Positions 21,306 to 31,164 of a stretch of 64,000 nt of DNA are shown here, one piece after another. The position numbers were made by a program, and so were the translations under genes. The notes beneath the pieces are model-generated. The model saw only the letters and a list, made by a program, of their open reading frames with translations, was not told where the DNA came from and ran no database searches. Positions within the stretch are counted from its first letter, which is position 1. Each line of letters starts with the position of its first letter. Origin of the DNA: Erinaceus europaeus (Eukaryota; Chordata; Mammalia; Eulipotyphla; Erinaceidae). The stretch lies in the NCBI RefSeq assembly GCF_950295315.1, contig NC_080164.1, positions 6,433,582 to 6,497,581 on the forward strand. Reading direction: 5' to 3'.

Positions 21306-21728
21306 CTAGGAATTGTAGGTTTCGATCTCTGCATGAATCTCTGCATATTTTAGCTCGTCTGTCTTCAGACCCGAGCTGAGGATCTCGGCCAGGGGGCCCA
21401 GTTTCGGCAGGGAGCCCGCCGTCTCTGGGGGTCCGGGATCTGTACAGACTTCATAGCATGAGGGCGGGTGGGCCAGCCTTGCAGAAGGCGCGGGAAGAGG
21501 TGCCATGGGGTGGCAGCCAGGATAGGCCACCGCGGCCCTGCCCCATGGCCCTGCCATGTTGGCCGAGCAGTGTGGAGGGAGCCGGCGCCCAATGCCCTGC
21601 GCCACGCAGTGGAAAGCTGTTGGGTAGTTGCCATCTCCCCCTGGCTTCTTCTTATCCATATGCCTATATAGGGATTTACTGATCCAAAGGTTTGGTCTAT
21701 TTACATAAATCACTTTTACATAAAGCAC
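21306..21728 (-). CDS. Unidentified 140-codon open frame in retroviral interior
   Basis: An open frame from ATG on the proviral strand, in a conspicuously GC-rich block (about 21360-21640). The predicted product has a basic N-terminal part (MDKKKPGGDG about 25 residues in), a Pro/Ala-rich middle and an acidic C-terminus ending AEIHAEIETYNS. No zinc knuckle, protease, polymerase, integrase or transmembrane segment is visible. It could be a remnant of gag or captured host sequence, or it could be open by chance because the block lacks A/T-rich stops. I cannot identify it. Confidence 0.3.
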   Translation of the reverse strand: MLYVKVIYVNRPNLWISKSLYRHMDKKKPGGDGNYPTAFHCVAQGIGRRLPPHCSANMAGPWGRAAVAYPGCHPMAPLPAPSARLAHPPSCYEVCTDPGPPETAGSLPKLGPLAEILSSGLKTDELKYAEIHAEIETYNS

Positions 21729-21735
21729 TCCAGGG

Positions 21736-21770
21736 CATTGGTGGTTCAGTTATAGGATTCTCGCCTGTTC
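21736..21770 (+). other. tRNA-Gly(GCC) 5'-half-like sequence
   Basis: GCATTGGTGGTTCAGT, then TATAGGATTCTCGCCTG, matches the 5' half of tRNA-Gly-GCC (acceptor, D arm, anticodon GCC) with about five differences as I recall the gene. The 3' half, including the B box, is absent, so this is not a functional tRNA gene. It lies opposite to the retroviral strand. Confidence 0.65.
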
Positions 21771-21779
21771 CGCCCCCTC

Positions 21780-22000
21780 CTTGTCACACTCTGATTTTCA
21801 CCAGTCACTTTTCTCTCCACCCTCTCTATATCACATCCTGTTTCCACCCTACTTGGAGAGTATAAAAACAGCTGCTCTTCTGATTAAAGACACTTGGAAA
21901 TTGCTTTCCGGCTCCGAGAGTTCCAGAGTGTATCTCCTGCGGAAGTTGGTGCAGCACGCGTTCCTGATCCCTCTCCCACACAGCAGCCTAGATCAGCTCC
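21780..22000 (+). promoter_or_regulatory. LTR-like promoter/polyadenylation block inside the provirus
   Basis: TATAAAAA at 21861-21868 is followed 15 bp later by an ATTAAAG signal (21883-21889). Next come GACACTTGGAAATTGC and a CG-bearing segment (CCGGCTCCGAGAGTTCCAGA). A TATA box with a closely following polyadenylation signal is the layout of a short-R LTR. It runs opposite to the host provirus. No TG..CA ends or target duplication were found, so it may be a captured fragment. Confidence 0.45.
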
Positions 22001-22256
22001 AGTTGAATTCTCTCCAACCCAGAGAGCACCGGCTCGGGAAGAAGTACCCTCAGGCTATCCCGGCAGAAAGCCGGCTCATGCGGGCTGGCGTTGGGCGGAA
22101 ACCACAGAGTGGTCCAGAGATAAATGTTCCAGAAACAGCTAAACAGTCTTGTGAAGAAAGGGCAGAGGCCTTTGGAGATCTCTTCACAAGCAGAAGAGAA
22201 GGCCATAGTACATAGGTAGCCAAATTGTCTTCACTTATCTGAGAGATGCTCAGGTC

Positions 22257-22274
22257 AGGTCCACATGGGTGCCA
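22257..22274 (-). promoter_or_regulatory. Primer-binding site, lysine-tRNA-like
   Basis: The minus strand reads TGGCACCCATGTGGACCT, two bases after the CA end of the 5' LTR. TGGC-CCCA-GTGG resembles the Lys(1,2) primer site used by betaretroviruses and ERVK elements, with several substitutions. Confidence 0.7.
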
Positions 22275-22276
22275 TT

Positions 22277-22570
22277 TGTTGTTAAAGTTCGGAGGCTCCA
22301 GCTGGCCAGGCTAGCGTCACGGTGGTAGACAGAGACAGACTCGGGGACACACAGCTGGGCTGAGAAGCTGCAGTTTAATCTTTATTCACGAACAGGCAAA
22401 TCACCACACCATGTGCTTCTCCATCATTCTCTCTCCTCAGCGCTGCTGGGACTCTGGGCATCCTTAGCATAGGGGGCGGGGAGAAAGAGGGGCGTGAAAC
22501 TAGCAAGGGCCAAACCAATTCTCTCAGAGTTGGGGGGAAGGGGAACAAACCAATATGAAACATAGCAACA
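22277..22570 (-). mobile_element. 5' LTR of the endogenous retrovirus
   Basis: 294 bp, homologous end to end to the 19867-20156 LTR. It carries AATAAAG at about 22380-22386 on the minus strand and TGTTG/CAACA termini. The primer site lies to its left and the TCTCTC duplication to its right. Confidence 0.9.
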
Positions 22571-22844
22571 TCTCTCCCTCTGGGAGTATGGACCAAAATT
22601 CTTTTTGGGCTGCAGAAGATAGAAGGTCTGGCTTCTGTAACTGCTTCTCGACAGGACATGGGCAATGGCAGGTGGATCCATACCCCCAACCAGTTTCTAC
22701 CTTTCCCTAGTGGTGCAGGGCTCTGAAAAGGCAAAGTTTGTGACTGAGTCATAGTAACACCTTACTATGATTTACTATGTTTTCTGCTTACTAACATAGT
22801 AAGCAGAAACTTGGTGACTGAAAGGCAGTTAAGATATAAAGCAG

Positions 22845-23101
22845 AGGGGCTGGGTGGTGGCGCACCTGGTTGAGCGCACCTGGTTGAATGCAAGTTTTAC
22901 AATGCCTAAAGGCCCAGGTTCAAGCCCTCAGTCCCCACTTGCAGGGGGAAAGCTTCACAAGTGGTGAAGCAGTACTGCAGGTGTCTCTCTGTTTCTCTCT
23001 CTCTACTTCCCCCTGCCTCCCTTAAATTTCTGGCTGATTGTATTCAATAAATAAATAAATAAAGTTAATAAAAAATTAATAAGGAAGTTGTTTTTTAAAA
23101 A
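22845..23101 (+). mobile_element. SINE-B with perfect 14-bp duplication
   Basis: Complete copy ending ATAAATAAATAAATAAAG plus an A/T tail. AAGATATAAAGCAG flanks it at 22831-22844 and 23102-23115. GCGCACCTGGTTGA is tandemly duplicated in the head, an internal change specific to this copy. Confidence 0.95.
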
Positions 23102-23789
23102 AAGATATAAAGCAGGGCAAAGTGTTTAATAAATAAGAACCAAAAACAGTAACAGAGCAGATGAGATTCCTTGAGTGGAAAGGGCTAGGAAGTCTATTTT
23201 AGCTGTGCTCAGAGAGACCCATGATTTAGTAAGTTTGGCCTAAGCTTGATAGCTAACATACTGCTGTACTAAAACTATTTACTTGGAAGATGGTGTCAGA
23301 AAAGATAATAAAACTAGTGAGCTGGATTAGGGCAGAGAGTAGCTCCCAAACTTAAAGCAAGTATATTAATACAAGGAACTGCTTACCCCATTCACCTGAC
23401 CCAGGGCCCATCTCTATTCACATTCAGCACAGGAGGCTGTGTGACCTCTGAGTCCCCATCATTCTGAGCTACAGTCCATGGTCACAGCTGGGAACATTCT
23501 AGGCTACATTCATTTCAGGACCCGTCTCCCTCCAGTGGCAGAGTAGGCTAAGCCAGCCTCTCTTCAGAGAGAGGGGCAGTCCCTACCATTGCTACTTGAT
23601 AGTAAAGGTAATGTCTTTAACCCACGATTTATATTCTGACTAGGTTTCTAAACTTTGTAAAAAGCCTGATTTTCAATAGTTATTGGCTAGCTCCTCCCTA
23701 TCTCTGTCATCTTACTTTGTCTTTAACCTCATCATTTTCATAGAATCTCTTTTTGTATATTGGGTGTGAGGATAATGAACTATGGACCC

Positions 23790-23990
23790 TCCATTCCCTT
23801 TTCTTCCCAGAGTTCTTTGCTTTAGTGCAGTACACCCCAATCCAGTCCAAGCATCATCCCATGTTCTGCCTTCCTAACTTTCCTAAGCCTGTCTGCTGAG
23901 TTCTACCTACATGTGGAGTTATCCCATATTCATCCATCTCTTCCTGACTCGTCCCACCCAACATTTTTCCTTCTGCTTCCAGTGAAGTTG
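23790..23990 (-). mobile_element. Diverged L1 3' fragment, antisense
   Basis: The order CAGAGTTCTTTGCTTTAGTG, CAGTACACCCCAATCCAGTC, TTATCCCATATTCATCCATC, CTGACTCGTCCCACCCAAC parallels the better-preserved antisense L1 at 43121-43575. Confidence 0.65.
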
Positions 23991-24232
23991 AGGCAGAGAT
24001 TAAGATCACTCAAAAGAGCAGGCAGTTTGGCCGCTCACATGAGGTAAAGGCATTTTTCCAAGGCACAGCTCAGCCCTCTGGAATGTCTACACCCCTTATG
24101 ATCACAGCTTTTAGAAACCAAACTTAACTACTCCCCATGCCACCAATTGCCACTGGACTATGCTCCCACAAAAATAATTTCCTGGGAAGTCTTTCAAATA
24201 TTTTTTAAATCAAATCTCTCTCTATCTCAGTT

Positions 24233-24233
<1 letters not shown>

Positions 24234-24268
<35 letters not shown>
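24234..24268. repeat. (TC)n microsatellite
   Basis: About 17 uninterrupted TC units. Confidence 0.93.
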
Positions 24269-24270
<2 letters not shown>

Positions 24271-26150
24271 CTCTATTTTTCCCAGGCCATGGAAGCCAAT
24301 AGCCTTCATTTCAAGGTAAAGGGAAGCTATGTAATATATTCTTCTGAATTTTAGAGACAGTATCCAATCTCTGCCAAGAGTATGGCTCCAACTGCCAATC
24401 TGTTCCATTTCCAGGACTTGCATTGAACTCCTCAAAATCACTGATTATATCCTGTGGAAATCATAATCTTTCCTACTGGCTCTTGGGCCTCCTATGTTCA
24501 ATGAAGCCAGCAAGACCTAAATGCTGACTCTCCAGGAACATTCTGCAGTAAAAAATGGAAAGAAAATCAAAAGGGAGAAATGTTCTTGCCTTGGAATTAG
24601 GAGTCCTGGACGCTAATGCCAATCTTGATGCTCATGTGTTAAGTGAACTTGTATTCATCTTCTCAATTCTAAAATGAAAGATTATATAAGCTATTTCCAA
24701 GGTCCCTTCTCTTCCTAAATACTTCTCAATCAGTCCAGAATCATCTCTTTGTGGGTTCATAAAGTTTATGCCTTCTCAGAAGCAAGAACTTAAGTCCAGA
24801 GTCTGAAGCAATGACAGGGAGCTGGTATAAAAAAAAAAAAAAGTATAATCCCAAAGAGGACAGGGAATAAAAGCTGAAAGATATACAACACCATTTACAA
24901 AAACATAATCAGAAAAAGTAGTTACCCTGAAAAATAAATAGGTGTGGTTACCTTTTCTGCAGAAGGAACTTTATGAGCAAATAAATCTGCAAAATATTTA
25001 GGGAACAAATGGCTTTGTCTATTAAGATGCTAATGTGAATTGTACATCTCTCTCTGTGCATGTACAGCATGCACAACCCTCTAAAGTTATCTTTTAAAGA
25101 AACTGTTTTGGGAGATGTTCATCTAAGAGAAGCCACAACCGTCAATAGAAATGGTAGCAAAAACGTGATGTCACGTGATGTTATAAACCAAACTGCAATG
25201 GCTGTGTTCTGCTGTTGCAGTAGAAAGATAAACACATGAATCCCAATTCTTTCATCTGGTCTTCACTGAAGTGTTTCCCGGATAGTACTGTTCTGAGATG
25301 GGAGAGAAGATTTTTTTTTTGTTGTTGCTTGTTTGTTTGTTTGTTTTGTTTTATTTTGTTTGTGAATGTGTGCATCTGAATGCGGAAAGTATGAACAATG
25401 TAGGGCAAGAGAAATGCTTGGCCTGAGGTCTCAAGATATAATACAATGAGCTGATCAAAGGAACACTGTAAGGGATGGAGGGGAACCAAGCTGCGCGTTT
25501 GAAACAATGTAGGAATGTACATCAACCCTATTCAGCAGTCAGGAGAAACTTTATGGAGAATCAAGGCTGGCTCAGACTGCTCGATTAGAAATTCAATTAG
25601 AGTAGATAAGTTGATAGTCTGATACAACTGAACAAGTAGGATTTATCTCCATTTATAAGCTGAGAGTTGACAAATATTTCCTAGCACCAAGAGTGAATAA
25701 ATGAGAGCACTTCCAGGAAGTGTAGAATTACTTTTCTCTGCCTCAAGCCAACTATCAGCTGTGGCCATTTCTCATAACCACCTTAATATATGATTCTCCC
25801 TGTTCTCCTACTTGATTCTATCAATCCCACAACCTGTGCTCCAGGTTTCCTCGATTAATGCAAATTAGCTATCACTTCAAGGCCACTGGTTGCCAGTCCC
25901 TGAAAAGCTCTAAGATAACACCAGGCACCTCAATCATTGGATTTCCCACCTTCATGTGGGAAGTGTCATGTGAGCTCATGATCCAAGTCATGCCTCCAGC
26001 AAGTGTGCTCACAAACATTCACCCTGCTTAAGGCTGAAATGGAACCTTCAACACAAACTAGGAAACAGAGTTGGCCATTCACCTTCTCCATTCCCATCAT
26101 ACCACATGCTCTTTTTTGCAAATTATTTTATATGGGTCATTGAGCAAGCA
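24269..26150. other. Unassigned DNA
   Basis: About 1.9 kb with no recognised SINE, L1, LTR or coding signal except a (GTTT)n run at 25313-25362. The longest repeat-poor stretch of the window. Confidence 0.45.
25313..25362. repeat. (GTTT)n-type microsatellite
   Basis: T-rich tract with GTTT/GTTTT units. Confidence 0.75.
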
Positions 26151-26154
26151 GGCA

Positions 26155-26350
26155 CTAGGAGGGGCTCATTCAGTAGAGTGAATGCATTAGCATGTATAAG
26201 GACCCAGGTTAAAGTCCAAGACTACCACATGGGAATGCCTGTAGGGGAGAAGTTTCAGGAACAGGGGGCAATGCTACAGACTTCCCTTCTCTCTTTGTCT
26301 CATCTATATCTCTTACTCTCTGTCTAAAATAAAGAAAAATAAATAATCAC
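26155..26350 (+). mobile_element. Decayed SINE-B/C
   Basis: GGAGGGGCTCATTCAGTAGA head, GGACCCAGGTTAAAGTCC B-box region, pyrimidine-rich middle and a TAAAATAAAGAAAAATAAAT tail. Confidence 0.65.
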
Positions 26351-26499
26351 CAGGAGCAGTAGAATCATGCAGGCACTGAGTTCTGACAATAACTCTTGTG
26401 GAAAAAAATTAATCTGACAAATTTCACTGGGCCAAGAGATTTTTTTTTTAAAGCAAAAACAGAAAGAAAGGAAGCCATACACAATCAATGGGTGGTCTT

Positions 26500-26980
26500 C
26501 AAAATGGCCCCACAATGAACTACATTTCCCTCTACTGCCTTCCTCCTATCATGCCTTCTCATAGTGAATCTTAGCTTGCTCTGTATAACCAATAAGGTAT
26601 CAGAAATGACAGTGTGTGACTTTCATAAAGTCAGCTTTTATAAAGCATGAAAGCTTCTCCCTTAGTCTCCTGGAACAATGCCTCAAGTTGCTCACTTAAG
26701 ACAAATTAACCTTTGTATAAACTACTTGGCCATCCTAAAGATTACCATGCTAAGAGAAACTCTAGAGGCAGTGTGAAGGTGGTAGGGAGAGACAGCAAAT
26801 TGGCTCAGAATAAGGAAGTTCCAGAGGCATCATGAAGAAGCCATCTTGATATTGTATCCCGCAGGCCCAGCACCTTGGTGTCTTATAGGTCAGAGGCAAA
26901 CCAGCAGGTGCCAACATCCTGACTGCTGATCCACACAGTCCTAAGCCAGAGAAGTTTTCAAAGCCACCGAGGTAAATGGA
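26500..26980 (+). mobile_element. MaLR (MLT1-like) LTR
   Basis: The order of degenerate blocks matches what I know of MLT1 LTRs: GTGTGACTTTCATAAAGTCA, ATGAAAGCTTCTCCCTTAGT, CATGAAGAAGCCATCTTGAT, GCCAACATCCTGACTGCTGA, AGCCAGAGAAG. Old and interrupted by small indels. Confidence 0.55.
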
Positions 26981-27769
26981 ATGTGTCACACAGGAAGAAA
27001 TAATGACAACACTTGCTCTCCTCCAGTCCAGGAGTTGACTTCAGAAAGGAGAAACAAGGAAAAAACGTGTTTTAGCTACTGATAGCCAAAGAAAATGACA
27101 CAAAAGTTCAGATTCCAAGACAAGGTCAACCATGTTCTTTTTCCTAACTGGGAAACTGTTGATTTTATAAGAAGACGTTAGAAGATCTACATTATGAGCA
27201 GTGGGAGTAGTTTGAAGGAGCACAAGTATGTTATCTAACACTTTATATGTACGGTTGGAATGCGATCTCCTTTTCAGGTCTCATAATAAGCTTTGCTATT
27301 CAGATGAGAAAAATAAGTCAAAGAGAAATGAATGGGCCATCCAGCTCACATACCAAGAATGCACTGGCTCCCATTGAGACAGGGAACTAGCCTTCATAAA
27401 GTAGGCCCTTCTCATTCTCCTTCAAGGCTGATCCTAAAATTATATGTGATAAGACAATTGACATCCTATGGGAAGGAGAAAGATCAATTCTGGAAGACGC
27501 CTTAGGGAAGGCGTGGGGAATTCAAGTCCCATGTAATCATCTAGTTTGAAGCCCTCACAGGAAATTCTTTGCAGACATGCAGATCCCACTCTTACTTTGC
27601 TTTGCGCTGAGGCTTCAAAGATGAGTAAGAAATACACTTGGTACAAAGAACTTGTGGTCTGGTAGAGAAAACACCCACACAAACAGGAGTCAACACTAGG
27701 ATTAAGAGGATTGAGCAGCTGTCACAGGGGTAATTGTCCTTTGTCCCACCTGATAGGTTAAAAGCTCAG
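26981..27769. other. Unassigned DNA with a possible old L2/MIR-type fragment
   Basis: AAAGATGAGTAAGAAATACA, then GGTCTGGTAGAGAAAAC, at about 27618-27672 fits an ancient mammalian repeat. The rest is unassigned. Confidence 0.4.
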
Positions 27770-28515
27770 TCTGCATAGGCCCCTGTGCTAAATATGAATC
27801 TATATGGGCCCTAGGTCAAATCAATGGTGTTAACAGTTAATGGTATTTATATACTTTCCTCGTGTTTAGAAGCTACTCTCTGCCCTGATGCAGCTTTCTA
27901 GTTCTATTCTAAACTCTGACACCATCTTCCCAAACAATATCTTTAGTCCACCTGCATGTTAGCTGTAGGGCTGGGGCAAAAATTGCTAAAGTCAGGGGCC
28001 CCTAGGAACATACTTAAAATATACTTCTTAGCTTATTGCCACACAAAAGCCTCTAATGTCATCTGCTCTATTCCTACCTTTGGGTCACTGTTTACTAAAC
28101 AATTTGTCATGCTTTATATCTTACTGCCTTTCAGCCACCAAGTTACAGATGCTACCATGATGCCATCCTGACTTCCTTGGTCAGATGATGTCACCAGTAT
28201 GTCCTGAATTCTGATCTCTCCAGAGCCCTACCCCACAAGAGAAATACAGAAACAGTCTGGGGTAGGGGTGGGGCGTGGCAGGTAATGGATGCAGCTTGCT
28301 GTCAATGTCCATGTCCAGTGGAGAATCAATTACAGAATCCAGATCTTCCACTTTCTGCGCCCCATAAAGAATGTTGGTCCATATCCCCAGAAGGATAAAT
28401 AAAGAATAGGGAAACTTCCAATGGAGGGGATAGGATATAGAACTTAGGTGGCAGGAACTGTGTAGAATTGGACCCCTGTTAATCATTATTAAATGGCTAA
28501 TAAAGAAAGGAGTTC
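27770..28515 (+). mobile_element. L1-type 3' end (long D sequence)
   Basis: Runs from CTGCATAGGCCCCTGTGCTA through AAGCTACTCTCTGCCCTGAT, CACCAAGTTACAGATGCTAC and GAGAATCAATTACAGAATCC to a terminal AATCATTATTAAATGGCTAA. It belongs to the subtype with this ending, like 37735-38125 and 52141-53220. Confidence 0.82.
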
Positions 28516-29298
28516 TAAGAAATAAATAAAAAAAAGTTGAGCGCTCTGTCCTCACCCTTTTGCGGGACTCACAAAAATTGGGCATGAGAGGAGTAGCAGA
28601 ATTCTCCTTCCAGGGTGACACTAAACTGGCCTCCAGCCCCCAGCTACCATCTCCAGAGGCCCTGCGCTAAACTTACAGAAAGTTGTGACTACCCCTCTTT
28701 TCCATTAAACCTGTCACTGGAGTTTCTAATCCTGTGTCAAAATATAGCACACATGAGAAGCCTGAGTAGGATGATAAATGGAGAGAGCTGAGCACTTTGT
28801 GTGCACTGAAAATCAAGCCCAAGTGAAAATACCTGGAATGCTGATGTGATGTTCAATACTTCACACTCTGCTGAACTAGCTCATAGGTCTGACTCAGAAA
28901 TCTTTCATTTTATGGGGCTTTGCTGGATCTGTTTATTTACCTCAAATACTCCCACTTTCTAGGAAGAAACTTCATTTCTCATCCCTTTTCAGAGAAGAGT
29001 TCTCATTGCTGCTGGTGCCAACCCAGCTAATCCCAGACATAATTAAAGAGAAAGCTGGGGTATCCTACAACCTTGCTCAAACACCTTTCCTTTGTTCTTC
29101 CCCCATTTTTACTCTTTCAATATTTCTCCATGACTGACTTTTACCTCTCTGCCTTCTTTCCTTCTCTTCTCTGAAGTGTAAAATCCCCGATAACGCTTTA
29201 AGCATACTTAAGTGAAAGGAGAATACTATTTCTGGGTAGGTTTTTAAAGTTGATTCCAATCTTCCTACTGAAATTTACAAAAAAACAAACAAAAAAAA
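28516..29298. other. Unassigned DNA
   Basis: No feature recognised. Confidence 0.4.
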
Positions 29299-29388
29299 AA
29301 AGCTCACACCTGAGGTTGCTGGTTCAATACCTACAGACGCATTTACCAGAGTGGTAATCTAGCCTCTGCCTGTCTCTCTGCTCGCTCG

Positions 29389-29441
<53 letters not shown>

Positions 29442-29495
29442 TCCCCCCTTCTCTTTCTTTCTGACTTATGAAATTCTCATATGCTATAAGTAAAA
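29299..29495 (+). mobile_element. SINE-E-like with (GT)n
   Basis: AGCTCACACCTGAGGTTGCT, then GGTTCAATACCTACAGACGC and CAGAGTGGTAATCTAGCCTC. The pyrimidine tail contains (GT)n at 29392-29440. Confidence 0.65.
29392..29440. repeat. (GT)n microsatellite
   Basis: About 24 GT units inside a SINE tail. Confidence 0.95.
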
Positions 29496-29589
29496 TGAAT
29501 CTTTAAAAAGGAACTCAAAATTCTACATGAGACAATAAATGAAAATGTTACCTCGAGAAGAACAAAAATATTCACTTAGAAAAGAGAAA

Positions 29590-30436
29590 TCTTGGATGGA
29601 CCTTGAAAAAATCATGTTGAGTGAAATAAGTCAGAAACAGAAGGATGAATATGGGATGATCTCACTCTCAGGCCGAAGTTGAAAAACAAGATTAGAAAAG
29701 AAAACACAAGTCGAACCTGAAATGGAATTGGAGTATTACACCAAAGTAAAAGACTCTGGGGTGGGTGGGTAGGTGGGGAGAATACAGGTCCATGAAAAAT
29801 GATGAATGAAATAGTGGGGGTTGTATTGCTAAATGGGAATCTGGGGAATGTTATGCATGTAAAAAAAAAAAAAAAAAAAGAAGTAGAAACGCAAAGCAGA
29901 AATTGACTGAGTTTGGAGTATGGCACCAAAGTAAGAAAGCAGAAGTATACTAGAGTTTGCAGTGAGTACCTCCCTAATACTTCCTCTCCACTTTTCTAAG
30001 CTTTGGGTCCATGATTGCTCAACAATTTGTTTGGCTTTGTATGTTAACTCTCTTTTCAGTCACCAGGTTCCAGGTGTCATCAGGATGCCGGCCAGACTTC
30101 CCTGGATTGAAGACACCACCAATGTGTCCTGGAGCTCAGCTTCCCCAGAGACACACCCTACTAGGGAAAGAGAGAGACAGACTGGGAGTATGGACCAACC
30201 AGTCAATGCCCATGTTCAGCGGGGAAGCAATTACAGAAGCCAGACCTTCTACCTTCTGCAACCCTCAACGACCCTGGGTCCATGCTCCCAGAGGGATAGA
30301 GAATGGGAAAGCTATCAGGGGAGGGGGTGGGATATGGAGACTGGGCGGTGGGAATTGTGTGGAGTTGTACCCCTCCTACCCTATGGTTTTGTTAATTAAT
30401 CCTTTCTTAAATAAAAAAAATTAAAAAAAAAAAAAA
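29590..30436 (+). mobile_element. L1 3' end, complete 3'UTR, 12-bp target duplication
   Basis: 847 bp flanked by AGAAAAGAGAAA (29578-29589 and 30437-30448). It begins in the post-ORF2 L1 block (CTTGGATGGACCTTGAAAAA, GTTGAGTGAAATAAGTCAGA) and runs through AGTAAAAGACTCTGGGGTGG and an internal A run (about 29861-29879). It then enters the D sequence (GGGTCCATGATTGCTCAACA to CCTTTCTTAAATAAA) and a poly(A) tail. It is the clearest proof here that the D sequence is the 3' terminus of a transposing L1. Confidence 0.93.
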
Positions 30437-30444
30437 AGAAAAGA

Positions 30445-30555
30445 GAAAGCTGGAATCTGAGCATCACTCCAGCATATGAGGTGCAGAGATCAAACAGAGG
30501 ACCTTAAGCTTGCAAGCCCTGTGCTCTCCTTTTGTGCCAACTCCTGGACCGCAGA
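30445..30555 (-). mobile_element. SINE-E, antisense, partial
   Basis: The minus strand reads GGTCCAGGAGTTGGCACAAA, TGCAAGCTTAAGGTCCTCTG and GCTGGAGTGATGCTCAGATT, the head and B-box region of the family seen at 62512. Confidence 0.7.
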
Positions 30556-30874
30556 AATTCCAGTCTGCAGAAACTCTATGGAGGCCATGATGTTGTTCTG
30601 TGGTTGTCTGTCACCTTTATGACATTCATAAACATGAGATACACACGGCCCTCTGTGACTTGATTGCTGTGTGTCACTCACAATTCCCCTCTGCTCCAGT
30701 CATGAGGAACAGCATGCAGTGAGTCTCTCGCTCGCACCCCTGTGGAATTCCGACTGCCTCATGTTGGTCTCTCCTTGAAAGCCTCTCATATTAACTCTCC
30801 AGACACACCTCTCAGCCCCAAGCTACCCATGAGCACTTCCTCTAGGGAGATATCATGGACTATTGGTGTGCACA
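30556..30874. other. Unassigned DNA
   Basis: Nothing recognised. Confidence 0.4.
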
Positions 30875-31025
30875 GAGAGCATGATTAGAGAGACAGAGAC
30901 ACCGAGAGAGAAAGAAGCCACAGTATCAAAATTTCCTTCAGTGAGGCGAAAGCTGGACTCAAACCTGAGCCCCACACATGGCAAGGCAGAGCACTACCCA
31001 AGTGAGCAATTTTTCCAGCCCCAGA
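30875..31025 (-). mobile_element. Decayed tRNA-type SINE, antisense
   Basis: The minus strand shows GGGCTGGAAAAATTGCTCAC, GGGCTCAGGTTTGAGTCCAG and a CT-rich tail. Subfamily unclear. Confidence 0.6.
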
Positions 31026-31164
31026 TCATCATTCTGAGTGACTCTGCACTTACTGCTACAGTGCCTGTTAGGTTATTCTAGGCCTCCATTTAAAAATAAT
31101 TGTTAAAGGTTCTCGTGCAGCATGCAGCATGTGTAATGTAGTTCTTCAGGGCAGTAAGCATGAC

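Larger units (their letters stand above)
19867..22570 (-). mobile_element. Non-autonomous endogenous retrovirus, betaretrovirus-like signals
   Basis: A 2.7 kb provirus on the minus strand. It has two LTRs, a primer-binding site beside the 5' LTR and a polypurine tract beside the 3' LTR. TGTTG...CAACA termini are flanked by the 6-bp duplication TCTCTC (19861-19866 and 22571-22576). The 6-bp duplication and lysine-tRNA-like primer site point to the class II (ERVK/betaretrovirus) group. By eye the LTRs differ at about 20 of about 290 positions plus a 4-bp indel, so the insertion is not recent. The 2.1 kb interior contains no recognisable gag, protease, pol or env. It would depend on proteins of another element, as ETn or VL30 do in rodents (analogy). 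Confidence 0.88.
19622..23640 (-). mobile_element. Minus-strand D element split by a retrovirus and a SINE
   Basis: Three blocks form one antisense D element: 19622-19866 (3' end), 22577-22844 (middle, with the complement of CCAGACCTTCTATCTTCTGC) and 23116-23640 (5' part, complement of TGGGAGCTACTCTCTGCCCT and its upstream D blocks). The first gap is filled by the endogenous retrovirus at 19867-22570 and the second by a SINE-B. Both intruders have their own target duplications, so the D element is the oldest of the three. Confidence 0.8.

Noticed and set aside
21736..21770. Functional tRNA-Gly gene
   Set aside because: Only the 5' half is present; no T arm or B box, and the D-arm differs.
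19867..22570. Intact, coding-competent retrovirus
   Set aside because: No gag, protease, polymerase or envelope similarity in any frame of the 2.1 kb interior.
28181..28621. 146-codon minus-strand frame
   Set aside because: Antisense of a D element; no protein similarity.
29962..30424. Two overlapping 137-145-codon plus-strand frames
   Set aside because: They lie wholly in the L1 3'UTR D sequence. The same 'protein' recurs at 3795, 6409, 33000 and 50873 because the repeat recurs.
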